Origin: Stachybotrys elegans | Lineage: Eukaryota > Ascomycota > Sordariomycetes > Hypocreales > Stachybotryaceae | Reading direction: 5' to 3' | Length of the DNA: 64,000 bases | NCBI GenBank assembly: GCA_020746835.1 | Contig: JAGPNK010000009.1 | Coordinates: 620,001-684,000 of the forward strand | In this document: piece by piece, positions 44,963 through 55,997 of the stretch | How positions within the stretch are numbered: the stretch's first letter is position 1 | Layout of the letters: each line of letters begins with the position of its first letter | Notes under the pieces: model-generated | Database searches by the model: none | The model's input: the letters and a program-made list of their open reading frames with translations, nothing else | Told to the model about the DNA's origin: nothing | Made by a program: the position numbers and the translations under genes

Positions 44963-47900
44963 GGTGGAAATTTGACGACTGACGCTCGAAAAGCCGAGCG
45001 CGTACCTTCGCAACATCCGGGGCAAAATGAACAAGTGAATATACAGGTAAAAGAATTAAGTGGGAAAAAGAGGAATCGATGAAGGAAAAAAAAGATGAGA
45101 CGAAAGTAAGTGTGAGAAAAATTGGTAGAGTAAGACGACGAGTGTCCAATGGCAGAGCTTATCCGAAGCGCCAGCAGGTGAGAAAAGGGTAATATAGGTA
45201 TGTAGGTAGAGGACAGTAGGCGGCTTTGGACTGTTTTTTTTTTTTCTCTCTCTCTCTTCCCTTTCTCGCCTTTTTCCCTTTTGAATGGGATGGATGGGAC
45301 GACGATGGCGGACGTGAAGGAGTCTAAAATATGGCGGCGGTCCACCTCAGACGGTTCCCACTTCTTTCCTTTCACTCACCGCATGAACGGCCAGCAAAGA
45401 CGGGACAGATGGGACGGCGGGATTGGACACGGAGATATACACACCGCACAAGGGGCCAGAGATTGGGAAGAGAGGGTCGGGATAGGTAGATGCCAGATGG
45501 CTGGGTACTTGTTGGGAAGAGGAAGAAAGGATGGAAGAAAGGGTGGATGGGAGGGAAGGGCGGGAGGTGGGAGTGAAAAGGTAAAAGTCGGACAGACAGA
45601 CAGACACCCAGACAGACACCCAGCTACCTGGCAGACACACACGCTCAGTCACTCACTCTCTCACTCACACAGATAGTAGGTACCTAGCACAGACGCAAGA
45701 CGGGAGAGACAAGGCGGGACTTGTTGAAGATCTGGACTGGCCTTGCGCGACGGGTCTGGGTTCAGGCGTTCCGGGGAGGGCCCTAATTACACGTACAGAC
45801 GTGCTGGCAGAGGCTAAGGCGCCTAGGACAAGCCGGTACCTGGCATGGCATGGCATCCAGCATGGCCAGCCAAGATTACACGCCCGCCGCTCTCATCCTT
45901 CTCTGGCTTGCGTGTCTCGACTAATGTACGGTGCTAGCCTAAAAAGCAAGCATAGAGCCTGAACTAGACAAGTCAATTTTTTCCCAGGGCGGCGAGAAGA
46001 AGAGAGGACGAAAAAAATAGTTGACCAGGGGGGGGCGCGCCTCAAAAGTTCGGTGTAAGTCGGTGAGGACCAGTCAAAATGCAAAGTTGTAGGTTTAGGT
46101 AGTAGTTAGTGGTTTTTGTGAAGGGGGGGCGGCCCTTGCACATGCAGACAGGGGTGTGTGTGCATGCGTGTGTGTGCGTGTGGCAGTGGGGGAAGCGAAG
46201 CCGGGCCAATGGCGGGAGACAGCGGCGTCGTAGCGGTGACGGGAAGTGTGGGAGATACGGCAGTCGGCGTCCATGGGAGGGGCAGAGTTTGTTTCGTTTC
46301 CTCTGCGCGTGGCACCGGTTGAGAGAAAGGGGAGAGGGAGAGAGAGAGGTTGGTGTGGTGGAGCTTGTCGTGTTCTCTTTGCTCTCTTCTCGTTTTTTTT
46401 TCTTTTTTCCTTTCTTCTTTTCAGGGTGCATGCATCTCTCGCTCGGCAGGGCACAGGTAGAATGATGCATCTCTCCTTTCTGCAGATCTGTGTTGGGAGG
46501 TCGGTGCTTGTCCCGCAGGCGGCTGAAGAGCAAATATTGATGCCATAAGTGTCCGTACTTCGTACATAGATAGAGGTTAATTAGCAGGCTTACACTGCCC
46601 ATGTTCTACACAATCTCATCTCATCATCCCCCCGTGCTGGAATCAATAATTTAGTAAAGGAGATAAGAGCCGTTATCAGCAGAGCAAGCCATGTCTTGGA
46701 ACGGGCATGACAGCCCAGCCCAGCCCACCGCCACCGCCCTTCTCTGCTGGCTTCTTTTTTCCCTCTGACCTGACAGCTGGGCTGGGCTAGAGGAGGGGCG
46801 TGCCTTACGTATGATCAGCGGCCTGCATGGCCCAACAAGAACCCACCACCATCATCACTATCACCATCCCTTTTTTTTCTCTCCTTCTTCTCTTGTTCCC
46901 AGCTGAAATATAACACATCACTTTTTCGTAAACAAACATACGAAAGGAGAAATTTGGGAAGGCGAAATGGGGTTGCAGCGCAGACGGCAGGGGGGTGTGC
47001 TGGGAAGAGAGACAAGACGCAGCGGGCTGACAACTCGTCAATCTTTTTCTCTGTCTCTGCAGTGCAGATGACCCGGCTGGCTGGCCACGCACCACCATCC
47101 CATCCCGCCTTTTTCTTCCCTCCCTCTCTCGTCAAATTCCAGTTGCCAGGTTACCCCCGTACGTACATACATAGGTACATATGTTAGCATCATCGGTTAG
47201 CAGCCTGCATGCCCTTTCTTCCATCTTGCTCGCCGCTCCGGTTCCCCGGTTCGTCGTATCTTTTTCCCCCTCTCTTTGTCGAGACCCATGCCGGCATCGC
47301 TATCCTACGCCAGCGGCCACCAATAATTAAAACCCGAAAAGTCGGATACGACGTTGTACATACATGGAACTGTAAAAACGGTTAAATAAGAGAGTGTGTG
47401 GGCCCGCCACCTTCTTTCTCACCACCATCTGCCATGGCGCTACTAGTCTGCTGATAGATGCCGATGGATGGCATGTTTGCCTGACCGTCCCGTCTATCCA
47501 TTTATCCATCTCTCCCAGCTATATGATCCATCTGTTATTCGCGTATCCAGCAGCCATCTATCATCCACAATGCACACACCGTCATCGTCATCGTCATCGT
47601 CATCGTCCTCCTTTTTCTCTTCTGACTCAGTTCCCCGTCAGGTGTCTATCTGTCTGTCTGCCTTATGCAGGGGGGCATCTCGTCCACCGCCAGAAGGGAG
47701 CCAGGGGAAAGGAAAAACAAATAAATTAGTACAGTAAAATACATAAAAAAGATGCTGATCTGGCTATCGCCGTCCCACCGCCTCGCCTCTTGTTGCCGAC
47801 TTGCTACCCATTCCATCTCTGCCAAGACTCCCCTTCTGCCTTACTGCTCACCATCCCTGTGCACGCCATCTCCAATTCGCCGAGCTGTCGCTTATGCTTT

Positions 47901-48345
47901 GGTGCTTGCTGTTGCTGCTCGCCGCCTCCGATCCGGTTGCCGGAATCGCTTTACTCCACCGCCCTGGGTCGGTTCGCTGACAGTTCGCCCGCCATTCACT
48001 CCATCGTCGGCGCCGTCGTCATCACCACCTTGACCACGTCCTCCTAATCTCTCTGCCTAGATACGACTTACAAAGACGCTGTAATAATGACGAGAATATT
48101 CGCCATCTTGACTTGCTCTCGTGAAAAGCAATGAATAGCAACCCGCAAAAAGAAGAATAAATAGAAAATAAAACAAAACAAAATAAAAAGAAAACCGGGA
48201 AAAAATAGGTGGAAAAGAAATGCCCCATAGATAACCACGTGGGAAATTTTCCATTCCTCCCCCCTTCGGTTCGGCCCTGCAAACTCGCCCAAATACCACT
48301 CTTGTGGCTATCAGATTGTTGGATCCCCCCCTCCCCCCGCAGATA
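44963..48345. other. Long divergent intergenic region rich in simple repeats
   Basis: About 3.4 kb between the BolA start (-) and the acyl-CoA ligase start (+). Open frames up to 186 codons show no domain. Simple-sequence blocks include T12 followed by a CT run at 45234-45258, GACA/CAGACA repeats near 45590-45665, three GGCAT units near 45840-45855, GT repeats near 46152-46182, and TCATCG repeats at 47582-47608. The CT-rich parts nearest each gene are probably leaders. A non-coding RNA gene cannot be excluded. Confidence 0.5.
47582..47608. repeat. TCATCG hexanucleotide microsatellite
   Basis: Just over four units of TCATCG are repeated perfectly in non-coding DNA about 740 bp upstream of the acyl-CoA ligase. 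Confidence 0.8.
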
Positions 48346-50563
48346 ATGCAACATACCCACGCTTACTCCCTCACGATCCTGCGCGGCTGCCGCTCCGTCC
48401 CCTCAGCCATGGCGGCGCGGCGACTCATCTGCTCAACACCTCTCTCCCTGTTGCCTCCTTCGCTGTTCTTCCGCTCCCGCTGCCTTGCATACCGCGCCGG
48501 CGCCGCCTCTTCGTCCTACTCCACCATGTCCTCCTCCTCCTCCTCCGCCGCCGCCTCCTCCTCCTCCACGCTCCCCCGCCTCCCCATCTTCGAGGCCATC
48601 GCCAGCCATGATCCCGCCTCCCCCGCCGTCGTCCACTCCCTCTCGCGCCGCACCTTCACCTACGGCAACCTCCTCGCCCATGTCAGCCGTGCCAGGGATC
48701 GTCTGCAGCAGGCCCATGGCGGCGCCGACCTCAATGGTCAGAGGGTCGCCTTTCTCGTAGAGAATGGCTACGATTACGTAGGTGAGCAACAACGCCACGT
48801 GCGAACAAGCACCCGCATTGTCTCATGCCCCATCCCCGATCCAGCATGCACCGTAGCCCCCGTGAGCCCTCCGGTGATCAATCCCATCATGTCAATCCCG
48901 CCTCTCCGCTGACACAAGATTCACGCCCCTCCCCTACAGTGACCCTCTTGGCTGCCGTCGCCGCTCGCGCCATTGCCGTCCCGCTGTCTCCCGCCTTTCC
49001 AGCCTCGGAGCTCCAGTACATCCTGAACCAGAGCGAGGCCTCGCTGCTTGTCTCCTCGGCCAAGTTCGCCTCCAAGGCCACCCAGGTCCTCGCCACGGAT
49101 CTCACCTCCAGCCCCATCCACCTCGAGCTGCCCAAGCACATGGGCGATGATGGACCCCCGGGGCCCGTCCACCTGGATGATGCGAATCCTGGAGGTGCTG
49201 GCATGATGCTGTACACGTCTGGCACCACCAATAGACCAGTAAGATGATGATGACATGCTATACCCCCTTCCCTCGTCTCCCCTCCCCTCCTCCCTCTCCC
49301 GTGACGCACACATGCAACACCGAGTTCCGGGGCCTCGTGACTGACGCTCCACGGCAGAAAGGCGTCCTGCTCCCGCAATCCGTGCTCACGGCCCAATCTC
49401 AGTCCCTCATCCAGGCCTGGGATTACACGCCCGCAGACCGCCTCTTACACGTCCTCCCTCTGCACCACATCCACGGGACCGTCAATGGCCTCCTGACTCC
49501 GCTCTTGGCCGGCTCCACCGTCGAGTTCATGTTCCCCTTCAATGCCGATGCCGTCTGGGGGCGCCTCGCCGCCCCCTTCCTCCCTGCTGCTGCTGCTGCT
49601 GCTGCTGCTGACGGCCCGCCGGCTGACAAGATCACCTTCTTCACCGTCGTCCCCACCGTCTATAGCCGCCTGCTCTCCAGCCACAAGTCCCTCTCCCCCG
49701 AGATGCAGGAGGCTGCCAGGAAAGCCGTCTCGCCCGAGAACATGCGCCTCGCCATCTCCGGCTCCGCAGCCCTGCCTACCCCAATCAAGCGTGCCTGGAA
49801 GGACCTCAGCCACGGAAACGTCCTGCTGGAGCGCTATGGCATGACCGAGGTGGGCATGGCGCTCAGCTGCGGCCTCAGTTTCGCAGACCGAGTCGACGCC
49901 AGCGTCGGCTGGCCTCTACCCTCGGTGCAGGCCCGCCTCGTCGACGTCGACTCCGGCGAGGTCATCCAGGAGGGCGAGGAGCTGGGCCCCGACGGCCGCG
50001 AGAGGTCCGGCGAGATCCAGCTCCGCGGTCCCACCATCTTCAAGGAGTACTGGCGCAACCCCGAGGCCACGGCCAAGGAGTTTGTCGAGGGCGAGGACGG
50101 CAACGGCCGCTGGTTCAAGACCGGCGACGTCGCCGTGCGCCGGCCCGTCCCCGAGGCTGGCCAAAATTCCGCACAACCCTGGGCACACGGCCCCATGTAC
50201 TTCATCCAGGGTCGCAAGTCTGCCGATATCATCAAGACGGGAGGCGAAAAGGTGAGCGCCCTCGAGGTCGAGCGCGAGCTGCTGTCCCTGCCTCAGATTG
50301 CCGAGGCTGCCGTTGTCGCAGTTCCCAGTGGCAAATGGGGCCAGAAGGTGGGTGCCGTCCTCGTCCTCGACCCGGAGCACGTCAAGGGTAAATGGACTCC
50401 CATGGACATGCGCCGCGCTCTGAGAGATCGCCTGGCCAACTACAAGATCCCCCAAGTCATGAAGATTGTCGATGACATCCCACGCAATGCCATGGGCAAG
50501 ATCAATAAGAAACAGCTCGTCAAAGCTGTCTTTGCCGACGAGTTCAGCGAAGACGAGGTGTAG
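48346..50563 (+). CDS. AMP-forming acyl-CoA ligase, malonyl-CoA synthetase (ACSF3)-like
   Basis: Three exons (48346-48781, 48940-49238, 49358-50563) give 646 residues; the second ATG (48409) would give 625. The AMP-binding superfamily motifs are all present: YTSGTTNRPKGVLL (P-loop-like A3, split by intron 2), HHIHGTVNGLL, ERYGMTEVGMALS (A5), RWFKTGDVAVR (A7), GRKSADIIKTGGEKVSALEVE (A8) and NAMGKINKKQLVK (A10, with the catalytic Lys). The overall order and the HHIHG and ERYGMTE blocks fit the malonyl-CoA synthetase group, which activates malonate (or methylmalonate) with ATP and CoA. The N-terminus from 48409 is an Arg/Ser/Leu-rich mitochondrial presequence. A CTG-type repeat codes for eight Ala near residue 320. 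Confidence 0.88.
49586..49611 (+). repeat. CTG trinucleotide repeat coding for polyalanine
   Basis: A perfect GCT/CTG run encodes eight consecutive Ala between FLP and DGPP in the acyl-CoA ligase, in a position where the family has a variable surface loop. Confidence 0.85.
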
Positions 50564-50973
50564 TGTACTGGTAATTGTAAGATACGGTGCGTCTGTAGAA
50601 TAGCTGCATATAGACAAGCAATAGTTTCAACAATATGCCTCGGCTTCTCATCCCATGTCATCATGTCGGAATCATTCAACGAGGATAAAACAGTTGCTCT
50701 AATAGCCTTGTATTAAACTGGTGGATTCAAATAGAGCAGCTCCCTGGTAACGCCGTCGTAGACTTCGGTACAATAGATGCTTAGACCTCGAGGCATAATT
50801 TGCCTTGCTTTTGAATCGTGGAAAATCCCGGTCTCATCTTCATTGCCTTCCATAACCATATGCTCCAGCCCCTCCCATCAGCCGAGTCAGCCCTCCAAAA
50901 TAAAAGCTCGAGCGAAGATGTGTCACATATTGGATACTTGACGCCTCCTCTCCCCCACAGTCAACATCCATTC
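50564..50973. other. Convergent 3' intergenic region
   Basis: 410 bp between the stops of the acyl-CoA ligase and eIF4E. It should contain both 3' untranslated regions; nothing else seen. Confidence 0.6.
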
Positions 50974-51848
50974 CTAAACGACATGCTTGGCCTTGGCCCT
51001 CGTACTGCCTGCGTGGGCGCTGTCGGTGTGACCAGAGAACTCAACCTGCTCGTTGGCCGGCAGCTCCAGAACTTCCTTGAAGCGTCTGCCAATCGTCAAG
51101 AGAATCTCTTTACCCTTCTCATTTGAGCGGCCCTTGCCGCCTGCGACATCTCCATCACCGCGGCCAGGGATACTCTTACCGATGGTGCGCGTCCACACAC
51201 CGATACGGTAGAAGGCTTTGCGGACGTTGACGACCACACCCATGACCTCACCATCAGTCTCCTCCTCGAGAGTCTCACCGATGGCGGCCATCATGACCTG
51301 AAGCCATAGGCGGTCGACGTCAATGTTTCGCTTGTCCTTGTACTGGTACGACCACTTGCCACCGTGCTTGTTCTGGGGGTCTTCCCATTCAGGCCTGACA
51401 CCGGCCTTGAAGAGGTGGTAGTCAGACTTGAGAGCGAGCTCGGAGACGGGGGCGACGTTGTTCTAGCAGGGTCAGCAGATGCTAAGAGTAGAGAAAGCAA
51501 GATACTCACGTAAACACCCCAGAATTCCTCAACAGAGTCGAACGTAATCACCTCCTTGAGCAGCTCAGCCCAGTTGTTGTCGCCCTATGAAATCGTAAGT
51601 CTGCGTTGGCTACCATGCAGCTTGGGGAAGAGACTCACCTTGGTGCTGGGAGGCTTAGTGAACCACAAGGTCCACTTGTTCTGGAGAGGGTGCTTGACGT
51701 TGAAGTTGTCCTTATCGTGGAAGACGGTGACAGGCTTGGAGCCATCCTTGACGTCGTCCGTGTCCTCCTGGCCATCGGGGGTGATGGGGATGGTCGAGAG
51801 GTCGACTTGCTGGTCCATGTTCTTGGCCTCGGTTGCGGGTGCAGCCAT
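50974..51848 (-). CDS. Translation initiation factor eIF4E (cap-binding protein)
   Basis: Three exons (51848-51639, 51584-51510, 51462-50974) give 257 residues. The eIF4E fold is recognisable from HPLQNKWTLWF through NNWAELLKEVITFDSVEEFWGVYNNV, where the Trp of FWGVYNNV is the eIF4G/4E-BP contact. It continues with VRPEWEDPQNKHGGKW, holding the cap-stacking Trp and the m7G-contacting Glu, and DRLWLQVMMAAIGE. The C-terminus has a Gly/Arg/Lys-rich loop and an Ala/Lys-rich end. It binds the mRNA 5' cap in the cytoplasm and recruits eIF4G. All cap-binding residues I can place are retained, so it should be an active class I protein. Confidence 0.95.
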
Positions 51849-52801
51849 GATTGACGAGTGTCTGTCGGTTACGTTCGCGGCGGCGCGTGGAAGAGTGGAT
51901 GAAGGAGAAAATTAAAGGTTGAGGTCACGATCGCGGGGCTGACCTAGGCGAAGGCGGGCGGGATCGAAGGTACGGTGGGGATTACCGTGTAACGAGGGAG
52001 TGTTGGAGAGAAATAGGTCGACTATTTCTTGCTCAATTCCGCATGCGACTCTGCACCAGGCAAGAGTCAGGTTCGAGTTGTGGAAGGGGGCAGGGCCGAG
52101 GATTGATGTAGTTCACAGGAAGTAGCAACCAGTCATCAGAGGTCGAATTTCTGAAACCGAGCCGCAAAAAATAATGCCAGCTCCTACCAAAACCCATAAA
52201 AACGCATGAATTTGTCGTGGCCTGATTGGGCTAGTGAGCAGTTTTGTGCTTGCCTACCCTGAAGCTCCAGTGCATCAACACTTGCAAGGGGTCCTTGTAA
52301 CCTCAGGCAGCCAGTAAAGGAAACACCATGAATTAACTTGTCCAGATCTACGCGCTGTCAGATGTCTGGCCACCGAGAAGTCTAACTAATGCGCTTTGGA
52401 TGGCAATACAAATTACGTACGCTGATAATCCGCTCTAGGTAAAATACCGTAGAGCAGCTGGACCATTGCATACCCAATGACACTTCATCGATGTGTGCCA
52501 GTTATGATGTGACAGGCTGGGTGGCATCTTGTGAGCGGAAAGGCTCAACAAGAAAATCAACTGACCAACACTGGCTACGTACCCTGTTCACAGCACAAGA
52601 ATAAGTGTCACTTGAGGCAGACAGAGACAGTGGGCTTGCTCCAACATCGGCTGAGCCATGTCTGTTGGTGGTCCGTGGGGATTGTGAGCAACAGTGACGT
52701 CTTGAAGAAATAGGATACTGTGCCTTAAATGATCAGGTATAAATCCCACACCACGCACGTGTCGCTCAGTGTCACCAACCTCTGTCTGTCGAACCACTGG
52801 A
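51849..52801. promoter_or_regulatory. Divergent intergenic region
   Basis: About 950 bp between the eIF4E start and the 5' end of the next gene. The part near 51849-52000 is the likely eIF4E promoter. The rest is AT-richer and without recognisable genes or repeats. Confidence 0.5.
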
Positions 52802-54376
52802 ATGCAGTTCTTTGAGACGCTGGGTGTCGCAAACAAAGACCAGCTTGCTTTGTTCCAGTTGCGATAGCCACGATTGCTTACTATGTAGCCACGCTATATT
52901 ACTTTGGTGGAAGCCGCGAAGTTCGTCAGAATGGGAAACTATTCTACAACTCTCCCACTGGCTGCGGTCTCCGGCAACTCACTACATTCACCATGCTCGG
53001 GCGATTTTTCTCCAAGTCGAGACGCCCTTGGCGGCCCGCAACCGAGAAGGATATCGCGAGATGCAGAGTTGGCAGAATGCAATTGCCGTTCGAGCAGCTT
53101 CAAGGGGCTGATGACATGCGCTTCCTCCAGCACCAGCTCACCGTGATAGTGGGCAAAGTCTTCTCGCTCGTCAACGTCGGCTTTGGTGCCGTGGAGGTGA
53201 AGGCCGACTTCTCTCCTTGGTCACGCAGATTCACCCCCAGCTTTTACCGATACGTCATCAGCGTGTCCCGCAGTGACCCTCATGCTGGCGGATGGGATAG
53301 GCTTCTGTGCGACCGCTTCCAGAGGAACATGCTTATTTCAGCCGTCATCATCAAGGTGCTGGACTCGGAGGTGCTTTCATCCTTGCTGTTTGGGGCATCC
53401 CACGACCACAGCAAGGTTCTGGTAGATCAAGATAAGCAGCTGGCTTTGCACGAGGGTGAGTACTTCGAACTGACGTCGACAACATGCTGCTCACAAACTT
53501 GAAGGTTTTCAGCGCACTTCAATCCGGGCGGCCACCAATCTCGAGTTTCTCAACTCATCGGATGGTGTCCCGCCCCGTTTCTGGGAAGAGGTCGACCGTC
53601 TAGCGGCACAGACACTCAGCATGCTGCTTCCCTTGTACAACATGTTGGGAGAGGTTGGGCCCGAAGAGCTGATGCCACTGCAATGGATCTACCAAAAGCT
53701 TCATGATGTGATTGCCCTCGGAGGTGCTTTCAACTACGTCACGCGGACATATCCTATTGTCCTCGAGTCAGCCTGGGCTGTACCCGGGGATGCCCTGGAG
53801 ATAGATCAGCGGGATGTTGCGCCGGAGCTTCATGCAGAGTCGGCTATGAAGGCAAGCCAGCACGACAGCCTGGCCAACACGAACCCTAACCATCCACGCC
53901 GTGCTAGAGTTCAAATCTGCATCACCCCGAGAATGCTGGCATATGTGGAAGACCAAGGAGGCAGACTGGTCTCATACAAGTTGATGCGGCCTCGAGCACT
54001 ATTTTACCAGGGCTACGTCGATGAGATGGAGAACAAATGGGAGTTCGTCGCTCTGGGCCATCATCTTCGGAATGTCAAACGCGCCAGGAGACCATCGGTG
54101 GCGATGATATTGCTGTTTGGGATCGTACTATGGGCCTTGTCTGCGCTTGTATGGTCGGACAAGGCGACTGAAGTATTGGGTGTGTCAAGCAAGATGCAAG
54201 AGCCAGATCCTGATGCGAGACCTAGGATGCTGGTGGAGGAGCTGAAGAAGATGGAAGTTTTCTCGAAGTGGTACTCGACAAATGTATTGGATCGGTATAT
54301 GTTGCCACACACGCAGACACTGGCAGGGACCGCAATGAGCACGGCTTTCTTGCCGGACCGAACAAACAGCGGGTGA
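52802..54376 (+). CDS. Unrecognised protein with two membrane segments; 5' end uncertain
   Basis: The safe part is 52993-53455 joined to 53505-54376 (444 residues from the ATG at 52993). The same frame stays open upstream to about 52820 and reads sensibly: VAIATIAYYVATLYYFGG, then a basic/polar stretch, just before that ATG. This looks like a genuine N-terminal membrane helix. An ATG at 52802 starts MQFFETLGVANKDQLALFQ in another frame. Joining the two needs either a 35-nt intron (52824-52858, GT..AG, in frame, but short) or a one-base error or frameshift. A second membrane helix (VAMILLFGIVLWALSALVW) lies about 100 residues from the C-terminus. I do not recognise a domain; the soluble middle contains LQHQLTVIVGKVF and RVQICITPRMLAYVE. 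Confidence 0.65.
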
Positions 54377-55997
54377 GACGACAACACGGCCAAAAGGGAT
54401 AAGCGAGGATATCCATATAGCAAGACAAATACCGTAGCTGGCTTACTGTTATTGTGTTCGGTATATGACTGCCAAGCAAGGTTCATGTCTGCATGCATGT
54501 TTGTAGAAGCTGCGTGGGCAAGGCAGGCAACGGAAGGGGGCTGGGCATGAAGCGAAGCCGAGACGTGACACGCATACTTTCCCGAAGTGTAAAATCATGA
54601 TCTCGTATGGCGTACTCCGTATCCATATGAATGATGTGGACACGCTGTACGGAGTGAGTGACTGTCCGGAGTAGATGGATGGATGGGTGGTGTCGAGAGG
54701 TGGTTGGTAGTGGGATGATGCAAGGTGATTTGTGATTTTGTGGAGCTCGTTGGGTCAAGTCTGTCCAACGTGGGTGTGAAACAGTCTTGCCAGCACGTCG
54801 GGATTAAATGGTGGTGGGTGTAACTCTGGCAAACCGAGCATGTTCTGGCGAAAACCATCGTGGACATGGGGGTTCCCAGCCACCTCCGACTCTAGACATG
54901 CATCGGTACCTTGCATCTCCAGCCACCCGAATTACCCCTCCAAGGCAGAAAGGACCCACTGTAGCTTCCGGGCGCCAATGCGCAACAATTGGAGGCGTCC
55001 ATGGCACCTCGAGGAGGTGCGGATAACGCAGGCGCTGTGCAGAGTATCAAGCTGAAAGGATGAACTGGCACAAATTCTCCTCACCTAACTGGAGACCGTT
55101 AGGCAGTAAGCAGGTGTTGATGCCGGAGCTTGTCCGCTTTATGGACCGTTGAAGCTGCTCCCGACCGCCTCTTTGCCTCTCTCCACCGCAACTTGGCAGC
55201 CCTCCAGCGACCCTGGCAAAGAAGGCCGGTGGTGACCAGGGGGGAATGGTTGTAAAAGAGAAACAATGCCACCGATCTCAAGACCCATCACCTGCAAGTT
55301 TACCAGTGGATGAATCTGATCAGAATGCTGCTAGGGCAGCAACAAAATTGATACACTTTGCACAGGTGCCCTGGCCGCCCCGCTGTGGCGCCTGCTAGCA
55401 GCTAGCTTCCTCCCCATTCCCGCACCCTAGTTCCATCCCAAACGTGCAACATGCAACGTGCAACTCAACTCAACTCCAAGGGAAAACGAACAATCCCCCT
55501 CCAGGTTTCTCGCCGACCCCAGTCGCAGGGAGACGCCGGCTCGGCTCCCGCCCGTACCACCGTGACAATCGTAGGGCTCCGTGCTCCGTGACCCATGTTC
55601 CAGCTGCCACTTCCAGCTCCCAACTCCCAGATCCATCGCGTACAGCCTCGCCATTTTTTTTTCTTCTTCTCTCTTTTGCTCCATACACTTATTTACTAAC
55701 CTCCTTGCCCCGGCCCGTCGTGTCTGCCTGGCATTGGCCACCTCATTTTCTACCATGGCTTCGTAGGCTGACCGACTCATCGCCCGTCCATTTTTGCCGC
55801 GTCCAGCTGCCTGCATCGATTGATCTTACGTACATACATGGTTGCATGCGTGGCCGCACATCACCGACACTTTTAGGTAGCGAGCTAACCTAGCTTGCTT
55901 TGCATCCTCGAGACCCTCCAATCTTGACCCGACCGCCCTCTTTGTTCTCCTCCACCGTCGTGCACGCGCCCAATCAACGACTCAAGCCGTCGTCGCC
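54377..55997. other. Intergenic region and leader of the PhoD-like gene
   Basis: 1.6 kb without a recognisable gene. The last 600 bases are C/T-rich and include several short upstream ATGs (for example 55754, which stops after three codons), consistent with a long leader. A CAACT-repeat patch lies near 55455-55478. Confidence 0.5.

Noticed and set aside
46042..46602. 186-codon frame on the minus strand
   Set aside because: Mainly His/Thr/Pro and Lys from simple repeats; no true protein character.
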